Of a stretch of DNA of 64,000 bases, positions 43,164-51,700 are shown one piece after another. A program made the translations under genes and the position numbers. The notes under the pieces are model-generated. The model saw nothing but the letters and a program-made list of their open reading frames with translations, was not told where the DNA came from and ran no database searches. The DNA is taken from positions 1 to 64,000 of the forward strand of contig CALUNL010000001.1 of the NCBI GenBank assembly GCA_944322005.1, given 5' to 3'. Position 1 is the stretch's first letter, and the number at the start of each line of letters is the position of its first letter. The DNA comes from an uncultured Alistipes sp. GTDB taxonomy: Bacteria; Bacteroidota; Bacteroidia; Bacteroidales; Rikenellaceae.

Positions 43164-43226
43164 CACTGCAAAGTTAAAAAATTTAATTCTAATGACCAAA
43201 CGATCGAATGAATAATTCTCCTGCCT

Positions 43227-43523
43227 ATGTATCATGTCTCTTGTGAAAGCTATGAAAAGCTGGCCGACCGCATCCGCGAATCTTTGCGCAACATCCACTA
43301 CTTCAACGGTTCCGTCGCCGTGTGTACGGACGGTGAGACGGAGTGCCGTCTCATCGCCACGCTGATAATATACCGCCGTCGCATCGAGTCCTTCTCCGAG
43401 GATGTGGATTCGATAGCCGATGTGATTCCCGTATGGTGGGAGTGCCGTACGACTGTCGACGGCATGGAGGTGTGCAACGATTTCGATTTCGCGTCCCTGC
43501 GCGAGTGCCTTGTGGAGGATTGA
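43227..43523 (+). CDS. 98-residue acidic protein of the repressor-terminase module, unrecognised
   Basis: A small soluble protein, MYHVSCESYEKLADRIRESL at the start and CNDFDFASLRECLVED at the end, with central strands CRLIATLIIYRRRIES and VIPVWWECRTT. No signal or membrane segment. I do not recognise a family. It is encoded head to head with the S24 repressor under an operator-like palindrome and 134 bases before terL, separated from terL by a terminator-like hairpin. It could be a phage-derived regulator or terminase partner; nothing in the sequence decides. Confidence 0.65.
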   Translation: MYHVSCESYEKLADRIRESLRNIHYFNGSVAVCTDGETECRLIATLIIYRRRIESFSEDVDSIADVIPVWWECRTTVDGMEVCNDFDFASLRECLVED

Positions 43524-43584
43524 CCCTCCCGTCCGGCCCTGCGGCAATCCTGTCTGTGAGCGATGCCTCCGCCGCGGGCCTTTC

Positions 43585-43626
43585 GGGGCTGCCCATCCTC
43601 CGCATCGGGAGACGGCCCCTTTTTTT
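43585..43626 (+). terminator. Terminator/attenuator between the 98-residue gene and terL
   Basis: GGGGC (43585-43589) pairs with GCCCC (43615-43619), with an inner CTCC/GGAG stem, and seven T residues follow at once. terL starts 31 bases later and no separate promoter is seen, so terL expression may depend on readthrough. Confidence 0.6.
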
Positions 43627-43656
43627 GTCAACGATAAGAGTGAAATATCATGTATT

Positions 43657-45111
43657 ATGAGAAAAAGCAAGAATGAATCTCCCGCCGCAAGCGGCGAAAT
43701 GTCCCTCCCTTCGTTCGGTACGTTCGCAACGTGCGTCTATCCGTTTCTTGAGATAAGGCCGTTCCACGGTGTCTATTACCGCCTTCTGGAGGCGTTCGCA
43801 TGCGGACGCGTGCGGAAACTCATAGTGACGATGCCGCCGCAGCACGGAAAGAGTGTGGGTGCCACGACACTTTTGCCGGCATACATGCTCGGGCTCTGCC
43901 CCGACATGCGGATAGCCATAGCCTCCTATTCGGCGTCGCTTGCCTCTAAGTTCAACCGCCGCGTACAGCGCATCCTCGAATCGGAGGAGTACGGCGCCAT
44001 GTTTCCCGGGACGACCATAAAGCGCGGCGCGAAGCCGGCCAACTATATCCGTACCGCCGACGAGGTGGAGATTGTCGGCCATGGCGGGGCGTTGATGTCG
44101 GTCGGGCGCGAGGGCTCGCTTACGGGCAACCGCGTCGACTGCTTCATCCTCGACGACCTCTACAAGGATGCCATGGAGGCCAATTCGCCCATCATCCGCG
44201 AGAACTGCTGGGAGTGGTACACGTCGGTAGTGAAGACGCGCATGCACAACGACTCGCGCGAGCTGATAGTCTTCACGCGCTGGCACGAGGAGGACCTCAT
44301 AGGCGAGCTGTGCCGCCTCGAACCCTTCGTGGAGTTCCGTTCGTGGGCGGATATGGAGTCGCTGCCGCAGAATACGTGGCTGTACCTCAATTTCGAGGCG
44401 CTGAAGTGTTCCCCGCCGAGCGAGATTGACCCGCGCGAGGCGGGGGAGGCGTTGTGGGAGGAGCGGCACAGTGCGGCGCTGCTGCTCGACAAGCGCCGTC
44501 TCGACCCGCTGCGCTTCGAATGCCTATACCAGGGCCATCCGTCATCGCGCGAGGGGCTTCTCTATGGCGACCACTTTGCCGAATACGACACCCTGCCTGC
44601 GGATGTGGTCCGCTGGGGCAACTATACCGATACGGCCGATACGGGCGACGACTATCTGTGTTCGGTCTGCTACGGTGTCGACCCGGACGGGGTGGTCTAT
44701 GTCACGGATGTGGTCTATTCCCGCGAGCCGATGGAGGTTACGGAACCGCTGGTCGGTGAGATGCTTTGCTCGACGCCGACGCGTTTCGCCGTCATCGAGA
44801 GCAACAACGGCGGCCGCGGCTTTGCGCGGGCCGTGCAGCGGCTTGCACCGCGCGTAAGGGTAGAGTGGTTCCACCAGTCCGGCAACAAGGAGGCGCGAAT
44901 CCTCTCCAATTCGGCGACGCTCATCCATTCGCTGCGCTTCCCGCGCGGGTGGCGCGACCGCTGGCCCGAACTCTACTCGCATCTGACGACATACCGCCGC
45001 CTGTTCCGCTCGAACCGCTGGCATGACGCCCCCGATGCCCTTACCGGCGTCGTCGAGCGCGAGATTGTCGACCGTACGTCGCCGATGCGGCGGATTGCCT
45101 TCAAGCGGTAA
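43657..45111 (+). CDS. Phage terminase large subunit (TerL), orphan
   Basis: 484 residues with both halves of a DNA-packaging terminase. ATPase: Walker A PPQHGKS at 60-66, Walker B FILDDLYKD with Asp166-Asp167, and a coupling motif region FTRWHEEDLIG. Nuclease (RNase H-like): YGVDPDG with Asp342, VIESNNGGRG with Glu381, and HDAPDAL with Asp457/Asp460. All catalytic residues expected are present. No portal, capsid, tail, small terminase or integrase genes flank it. The ATG at 43657 is preferred over an upstream frame that reads through a terminator. Likely a conserved phage remnant or domesticated enzyme. Confidence 0.88.
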   Translation: MRKSKNESPAASGEMSLPSFGTFATCVYPFLEIRPFHGVYYRLLEAFACGRVRKLIVTMPPQHGKSVGATTLLPAYMLGLCPDMRIAIASYSASLASKFNRRVQRILESEEYGAMFPGTTIKRGAKPANYIRTADEVEIVGHGGALMSVGREGSLTGNRVDCFILDDLYKDAMEANSPIIRENCWEWYTSVVKTRMHNDSRELIVFTRWHEEDLIGELCRLEPFVEFRSWADMESLPQNTWLYLNFEALKCSPPSEIDPREAGEALWEERHSAALLLDKRRLDPLRFECLYQGHPSSREGLLYGDHFAEYDTLPADVVRWGNYTDTADTGDDYLCSVCYGVDPDGVVYVTDVVYSREPMEVTEPLVGEMLCSTPTRFAVIESNNGGRGFARAVQRLAPRVRVEWFHQSGNKEARILSNSATLIHSLRFPRGWRDRWPELYSHLTTYRRLFRSNRWHDAPDALTGVVEREIVDRTSPMRRIAFKR

Positions 45112-45129
45112 AGTCGCTGCATGTTGCAA

Positions 45130-45158
45130 ACAAGGGACTGCTTTCGGCAGTCCCTTGT
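45130..45158. terminator. Hairpin between terL and hppA
   Basis: ACAAGGGACTGC and GCAGTCCCTTGT pair perfectly over 12 bases with a five-base loop between the convergent genes. There is no long T-run on either strand, but position and stem strength suggest termination. Confidence 0.7.
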
Positions 45159-45180
45159 CGCATTTGTGGTATTGACGGCA

Positions 45181-47394
45181 TCAGAATATGCTGTACGCCA
45201 CGGTCAGACCGGCCATGACGATCGAGACCATCGACATCAGTTTTATGAGGATGTTGAGCGACGGGCCCGACGTATCCTTGAACGGGTCGCCTACGGTGTC
45301 GCCGACGACGGTCGCCTTGTGGCACTCCGAACCCTTGCCTCCGAGGTTGCCCTCCTCGATGAACTTCTTGGCGTTGTCCCATGCGCCGCCCGAGTTGGCC
45401 ATGAATACGGCCAGCACGAATCCGGAGCTCAGTCCGCCTATCAGCAGACCCATGACTCCGGCCACGCCGAAGATAAGGCCGACGGCCACCGGGACGATGA
45501 TTGCAAGCAGGCTCGGGAATATCATCTCGCGCTGCGCGCCGCGCGTGGATATCTCCACGCAGCGTGCATAGTCCGGGGTGGCCTCGCCGGTCAGTATGCC
45601 CTTGATCTCGCGGAACTGGCGGCGGACCTCAACGACCATGCTCTCGGCTGCACGTCCGACGGCGTTCATCGTGAGACCGCAGAAGAGGAACGACATCATC
45701 GCGCCGATGAATATGCCCACCAGCACGATCGGGTTCATCAGGTTTATCTGGTAGTACTCCATGAAGTCGATTATGGAGGCCGAGGCCACATCTATCTTGC
45801 TGTCGTCCGGAAACTCGAGGACGGTCTGCCCGATGTGCGAAAGGCCTATCTTGATCTCCTCCACATAGGATGCCAGCAGGGCGAGCGCCGTGAGGGCTGC
45901 GGATCCTATGGCGAATCCCTTGCCGGTTGCGGCGGTGGTGTTGCCGAGCGCGTCGAGCGCGTCGGTGCGGTGGCGTACCTCCTCGCCGAGCTTGCTCATC
46001 TCGGCATTTCCGCCGGCGTTGTCGGCTATCGGGCCGTAGGCGTCGGTGGCGAGAGTTATGCCGAGCGTCGAGAGCATTCCGACGGCGGCGATTCCGATTC
46101 CGTAGAGTCCGTGCGATATGCTTTCGGCCGTCATCGAGAGTTCGAATCCGTTGGCGCAAAGGTATGACAGAATGATTGCGACGCCGACGGTTACGACTGG
46201 CACTGCCGTCGAAATCATGCCGAGTCCCACTCCGGAGATTATCACCGTTGCCGGACCCGTTTCGGCGCTGTTGGCGATCTTCTGCGTCGGCTTGTAGGTG
46301 TGCGAAGTGTAGTATTCGGTGGCCTGGCCGATTATGATTCCGGCAACGAGGCCCGTTATTACCGAGAACGAAAGCCCGAGCCAGTTGTCCATCTTAAGCA
46401 GGTACATTATGCCGAACGTTGCGATGGCGATCATCACCGAGCTCAAGCCGGTTCCGACGCTCAGCGAGCGCAGCAGCTGCTTCATCGTTGCGCCCTCCTT
46501 CGTGCGGACGGCGTAGATTCCGATTATCGAGAGCACGATTCCGACTGCCGCGATGAGCATAGGCGCCAGGACGGCGTTGGCCTGCATGTGCACGTCGCCG
46601 GAAGCCACGTATGCGGCCGCTCCGAGCGCTGCGGTCGAGAGTATCGAGCCGCAGTAGCTCTCGTAGAGGTCGGCGCCCATTCCTGCGACGTCGCCCACGT
46701 TGTCGCCCACGTTGTCGGCGATTGTGGCCGGGTTGCGCGGGTCATCCTCCGGTATTCCGGCCTCGACCTTGCCCACGAGGTCGGCTCCCACGTCGGCCGC
46801 CTTCGTGTAGATTCCTCCGCCGACACGTGCGAAGAGGGCCTGTGTCGAGGCACCCATTCCGAAGGTCAGCATGGTGGTGGTCATCACCACGAGCTTCTGT
46901 ACGCCGGTAGCCTCGACGAAGTGGTTGAGGACGAGGTACCAGATCGATATGTCGAGCAGTCCGAGTCCGACTACGACCAGACCCATCACGGCGCCGCTGC
47001 GGAAGGCCACCTTCAGTCCTCTGTCGAGCGACTGACGGGATGCGTTGGCCGTGCGGGCCGACGCGTATGTTGCGGTCTTCATGCCGAAGAATCCGGCCAG
47101 ACCCGAGAAGAACCCTCCCGTGAGGAATGCGAACGGAACCCATGGGTTCTGCACTCCGAATCCGTAGGCGAGTACGGCGAAGAAGAGCGCGAGCACCACG
47201 AATACTATGAGCACCACCTTGTATTGCTGCTTGAGGTAGGCCATGGCTCCTTCGCGCACATGTTTTGCAATCTCCTGCATGCGCTCCGTACCCTCGCTCT
47301 CGCGCTTCATCTGCCTGTAGAACATGTAGGCGAAGGCGAGCGCCAGGATGGACGCCGCAGGGGCGATCCAGAATAAAACGTTGATGTTTTCCAT
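45181..47394 (-). CDS. hppA: Membrane-bound K+-dependent pyrophosphatase (Na+/H+ pump)
   Basis: A 737-residue integral membrane protein with about 16 helices that hydrolyses pyrophosphate and pumps H+ and/or Na+. The catalytic stretch DLVGKVEAGIPEDDPRNPA and the second site DAYGPIADNAGGNAEM are intact, as is DTVGDPFKDTSGPSLN. The position that separates K+-dependent from K+-independent enzymes reads GNTTAATGKG near residue 484, with Ala in place of Lys, so it should need K+. Such enzymes in Bacteroides are often Na+ or Na+/H+ pumps (family knowledge). It saves energy from biosynthetic pyrophosphate. Confidence 0.94.
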   Translation of the reverse strand: MENINVLFWIAPAASILALAFAYMFYRQMKRESEGTERMQEIAKHVREGAMAYLKQQYKVVLIVFVVLALFFAVLAYGFGVQNPWVPFAFLTGGFFSGLAGFFGMKTATYASARTANASRQSLDRGLKVAFRSGAVMGLVVVGLGLLDISIWYLVLNHFVEATGVQKLVVMTTTMLTFGMGASTQALFARVGGGIYTKAADVGADLVGKVEAGIPEDDPRNPATIADNVGDNVGDVAGMGADLYESYCGSILSTAALGAAAYVASGDVHMQANAVLAPMLIAAVGIVLSIIGIYAVRTKEGATMKQLLRSLSVGTGLSSVMIAIATFGIMYLLKMDNWLGLSFSVITGLVAGIIIGQATEYYTSHTYKPTQKIANSAETGPATVIISGVGLGMISTAVPVVTVGVAIILSYLCANGFELSMTAESISHGLYGIGIAAVGMLSTLGITLATDAYGPIADNAGGNAEMSKLGEEVRHRTDALDALGNTTAATGKGFAIGSAALTALALLASYVEEIKIGLSHIGQTVLEFPDDSKIDVASASIIDFMEYYQINLMNPIVLVGIFIGAMMSFLFCGLTMNAVGRAAESMVVEVRRQFREIKGILTGEATPDYARCVEISTRGAQREMIFPSLLAIIVPVAVGLIFGVAGVMGLLIGGLSSGFVLAVFMANSGGAWDNAKKFIEEGNLGGKGSECHKATVVGDTVGDPFKDTSGPSLNILIKLMSMVSIVMAGLTVAYSIF

Positions 47395-47450
47395 AAAATT
47401 TATAGGTTTTTTAGGGTTATTCCTTAGGCTGTGCGGAATTTACGTAAATA

Positions 47451-47484
47451 CAAAAATATAAAATTGTTTCCGGAACTGCCAAAA
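47451..47484 (-). promoter_or_regulatory. Promoter of hppA
   Basis: On the minus strand TTTG (plus-strand CAAA 47480-47483), 21 bases, then TATTTTTG (47451-47458), a very good Bacteroidota match, 57 bases before the hppA ATG. Confidence 0.75.
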
Positions 47485-47540
47485 TTTTCGCCGTTATTTT
47501 CCCCAGGCCCGACGTCCGGAACAGGCTGTCGGGACGCATT

Positions 47541-47577
47541 GAAACAAAAGGGGCACCGGGTTAATACCCGGTACCCC
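47541..47577 (-). terminator. Terminator of tsaD
   Basis: GGGGCACCGGGT and ACCCGGTACCCC pair with one mismatch and a four-base loop; on the minus strand CCCC is followed by TTTTGTTTC. It lies about 25 bases past the tsaD stop. Confidence 0.85.
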
Positions 47578-47600
47578 TCGGTTTGGTTCCTTCCGTTGCC

Positions 47601-48626
47601 TTACAGCATCTCTTCGTATCTTGCGACAGGGGCGACGTCGAGTGACGAGAGCTCCCCGTGCTTGTATTTGTAGTATCCGGCCACGGCTATCATCGCGGCG
47701 TTGTCGGTCGTGAATTTCAGCTCCGGAATGAATGTTCTCCAGCCGCGCCTGCGCCCTTCGTCGGCAATGCGGTTGCGCAGTACCGAGTTGGCCGATACGC
47801 CTCCGCCGATGGCGATGTCGGTTATGCCTGACTCCTTCGACGCACGTATGAGCTTGTCGACGAGTATGTCAACCACCGTGTGGAGCAGGGATGCGCATAG
47901 CGAGCACTTGTTCAGCTCGATGAAGTCAGGATTTTCGGCCATCATGTCGCGCAGGGTGTAGAGGAATGATGTCTTGAGCCCTGAGAACGAGTAGTCGAAT
48001 CCGCTCACGTGCGGCTTTGCGAAGTGGAATGCATCCGGGTCACCCTCCTTGGCCAACCGGTCGATGACCGGTCCGCCGGGATACGGCAGTCCCATGACCT
48101 TTGCGCACTTGTCGAGAGCCTCTCCTGCGGCGTCATCGATGGTGGTACCCACGATCTTCATCTCGAACGGCGAGTCGACGCGAACTATCTGTGTGTGCCC
48201 TCCGCTTACGAGCAGGCAGAGAAACGGATAGTCGGGATGCGGCAACTGGCGGTCGGGAAGGTCCACGAAGTGCGACAGGATGTGCCCGTGGAGGTGGTTG
48301 ACCTCGACCATCGGGATGTTTCCGGCTATCGAGAGACCCTTGGCGAACGATGTGCCCACAAGCAGCGAGCCGAGCAGGCCCGGACCGCGAGTGAAGGCGA
48401 TGGCATCTATCTTGTCAACCGTCACGCCGGCTTCCTTCAGGGCCGTGTCGACCACCGGCACGATGTTCTGCTGGTGGGCCCGCGACGCGAGTTCCGGTAT
48501 TACGCCTCCGTATTTCCTGTGCACCTCCTGCGACGCTATTACGCTCGACAGCAGCGTCGTCCCGCGCAGTACGGCCGCCGAGGTGTCGTCGCACGAGGAT
48601 TCTATTCCGAGAATGGTGATTTCCAT
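47601..48626 (-). CDS. tsaD: tRNA N6-adenosine threonylcarbamoyltransferase TsaD
   Basis: A 341-residue ASKHA-fold enzyme that with TsaB/TsaE makes t6A37 in ANN-decoding tRNAs. It opens ILGIESSCDDTSAAV; the metal-binding histidines are in VEVNHLHGHILSHF; LCLLVSGGHTQIV, LPYPGGPVIDRLA and IGGGVSANSVLR are also clear. Length and motifs are standard. It is divergent from tamB, an arrangement I recall from other Bacteroidales. Confidence 0.96.
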   Translation of the reverse strand: MEITILGIESSCDDTSAAVLRGTTLLSSVIASQEVHRKYGGVIPELASRAHQQNIVPVVDTALKEAGVTVDKIDAIAFTRGPGLLGSLLVGTSFAKGLSIAGNIPMVEVNHLHGHILSHFVDLPDRQLPHPDYPFLCLLVSGGHTQIVRVDSPFEMKIVGTTIDDAAGEALDKCAKVMGLPYPGGPVIDRLAKEGDPDAFHFAKPHVSGFDYSFSGLKTSFLYTLRDMMAENPDFIELNKCSLCASLLHTVVDILVDKLIRASKESGITDIAIGGGVSANSVLRNRIADEGRRRGWRTFIPELKFTTDNAAMIAVAGYYKYKHGELSSLDVAPVARYEEML

Positions 48627-48676
48627 TGGCTTTGCAGTTTTTGTCGTTTTTGTTTCGCCGTTTGGCTAAATATGAT

Positions 48677-48684
48677 TAACTTTG
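48677..48684 (+). promoter_or_regulatory. -7 box of the tamB promoter
   Basis: TAACTTTG, an exact TAnnTTTG match, 34 bases before the tamB start. The next bases (48685-48706) form a perfect inverted repeat, TAAGTTATA-TAAT-TATAACTTA, at the likely transcription start. Confidence 0.55.
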
Positions 48685-48717
48685 TAAGTTATATAATTAT
48701 AACTTATCGGTCATATT

Positions 48718-51700
48718 TTGCGCAAAGTTACGAAAATATTGGTAAAGGTGCTATCAGTGGTGATTTTATTGCTGATAATTTTGCCTGTACTCGTCTCTTT
48801 GCTGCTGACGGTGCCTTCCATACAGAACTATGCCGTCCACCGTGCGGCGGAGTTCGCCTCGGAGAAGATAGGCACCCGCGTCAGCATCGACCATATCACC
48901 ATAGGCCTTCTTAACAAGGTCAAGGTGCGCGGCTTCTATGTCGAGGACCTTGACTGCGACACCCTCATATACGCCGGGAGTGTCACGGCATATCTCGGCG
49001 GTTACAATGCGGTGGAGAAACGGCTTATCATAAACTCCGGCCGTGTGGAGGATGGAAAGTTCGTCCTGCGGGAGACCTCGCGCGGTACGATGAACGTCAA
49101 GGAGGTAGTCGACAGGCTCGGCCGCAAACGCAAGGGCGGGTTCCGCCTGCTTGTACGTTCGCTTGATGCCGCCGATGTGGACTTCCGCCTTGAAAGACTC
49201 TCGCAAGGCCGTCGCGAAGGCGTGGATTACGACAATATGCGGCTGGCAGGCATAGACTCGCATATCGATAATTTCGAGATTGACGGCGGGGCTGTCGGCG
49301 GCGAGATATCCAGCATGTCGTTTGCGGAGAGGAGCGGTTTCGTACTCGGAGACCTGTCCGCATCGCACTTTACAGTAGACAAGGGGCTCATATCCTTCTC
49401 GTCGCTCCGCATAGAGACGGCCGAATCCGATCTCTTCCTTCCGCATCTGACCATATCCGGCGACGGATGGGACTCCTACAAGGATTTTGTCCGCAATGTA
49501 CGTATAGACGGCCTGGTTACTGACAGCTATGCCTCGAGCCGCGATATCGGGTTCTTTGCCCCGTCTGTGCGCCGTTGGCAGACGAGCATTTACGATGCTA
49601 CCTTCTCCATGTCGGGAACCGTCTCGGATTTCGAGGCCGTCATAAAACGGATGAAGTTCGAAGGCGGCGGCATACTTGCAGCCGATGCCCACATAAAGGG
49701 CCTCCCTGATGCCAGGCGTTCGCGTTTCGAGGTGAAGGTCTCTTCATTCGAGTCATCTACGCCGGAACTGCTCCGGCTGTTGCATGGCATTGCCGGACTG
49801 GATTTGCCGGAGAAGGCAGCCCCGTATGCCGACCGTACAGACGCGGTGGCTCTCGTGGGAGAATTCAAGGGCTCGCTTCGCAAGTTCTCGGCAAGTGCCG
49901 ATGTGAATCTCGGCTCATGCGGCTCGGTGTCGTTGTCATGCGGGTATTCCGTGGCTGACGGTATCCGCAATGTAAGGGCTTCAGCCACCGGAAACGGCGT
50001 GGATGTCGGCAGGGTGCTCGGAGAAGATATGTTGGGCATTGCCTCGTTCGGAATCGATGCCGAGATGTCGTTTGACGGCGGTCTCCGAAGTGCCAAAGGT
50101 ATGGTGTCGGTGCCGTCGATACAGTTGTACGGAGCAGATTACGGTGACATATCGCTTAACGGAGAGCTGAAGGACGGACGTGTGGAGGCGACACTCGGTT
50201 CCTCCGACGCGAAGTGCACCTTCAATGCTCTGGCCGTAGCCGACATATCGGGTGAAGAGCCCCAGTATGATGCCATAGTGAATATCGAGCGTGCGGATCT
50301 GCATGCCATGAACATAAATCGCCGCGACTCGCTCTCTGTGCTCTCCGGATCGGTGGGCCTTTCGGCACGGGGGCGCACATTCGACACGATGAACGGCGAG
50401 TTAAGCATAGCCGATGCGAAATATCTGCACAATGGCGGCGAGGTGGTTTCGGAATTCGTCTCCGTCAAACTGTCGAGCAACGAGGATTCGCGCACGGTGA
50501 ACCTCACCTCCGATTTCGCCGATGCGGTGTTCGAATGCCGGGCCCGGTACGGTGACGTGGCATATTATCTGAAAAATCTTCTGAACCAGTATCTGCCGGA
50601 TCTTTATGACAGTTCCGCGCGGCAGGTCATCGAGACTAAAAGCGAGGGCCTGCGGCGCAACATCGCCCTGCTTTCGGTGACGGCCAAGCGTATTGACCCG
50701 CTCCTGAACTGCTTTACGAGCGGTCTGGAGGTGTCGGAAGGCACGAAACTGCAGGTCTTCATGAATCCGTCCAATAACCGTTTCGTCTTGCGGGCGGGTT
50801 CCGACTACATATCCAAGGGTTACTACCTTGCCACGGAGCTCAAACTCAATGTGGACAACCGCAGCGATTCGCTTGCTATGAGCCTCGCTACGGCCGATCT
50901 TTATGTCGGCACGCTACATTTCTCGCACTTCGGCCTGCACGGCGGTGCGAAGGACAATGACATGATGTTTACGGCGGAATTTGCCGATTCGGTGCGTAAG
51001 GCGAGCGGAGATTTTGCCGTGAGCGCTAACATATCGCGGCAAGACAGTCTGCGCCGATTGTCGATGCGTGTCCTGCCGTCGCAGGTGCGCCACGACACAA
51101 AGGCATGGAATATCTCTTCGGGACGGATAGAGGTGGATTCCGCACGGATAAACATAGAGCGCTTCTCGGTCGTAAGCGATAACCAGGAGCTGTATATCGG
51201 CGGAGTGGCATCGCGCAGCCGTGCCGACTCCGTGGTGATGAGGATGAGCAATTTCGAGCTTACGCCGTTTACGCAGATTGCAGGTCGCATGGGTTACGAG
51301 ATAGAGGGCCGGACGAACGGATATGCAAAGGTGAAGTCCGCATTGCGCGACAGCGAGATTGATGCGCGCATATTGCTTGACAGCATCGATGTGAACGGAT
51401 TGCGTCTTCCGGACCTCGTGCTCGGATCGAAATGGGACCTCGGACGCAGCCGAGCGAGCCTTACCGTATCGACCCGCGAGACGAGGGATACGGTCATGCG
51501 CGGATTCTATTCGCCGTCCCGCAGACGATATTACGCCCGGATGAGAACCGAAAAGCTGGATATGGGGCTGTTGGACCCGATGCTCACCGGAGTCATCTCC
51601 GATACGCGCGGACGCGCCAATGTCGACCTTGTGCTGAACGGCAGCGGCCGCAATGCGGATCTGTCGGGCAGCATAAAGGTATCCGACTTCGCCACCACGG

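Noticed and set aside
43192-43215. Seven-codon leader peptide before the 98-residue gene
   Set aside because: ATG at 43192 with a stop after MTKRSNE could be a leader, but there is no ribosome-binding or attenuator arrangement around it, so I do not list it as a gene.
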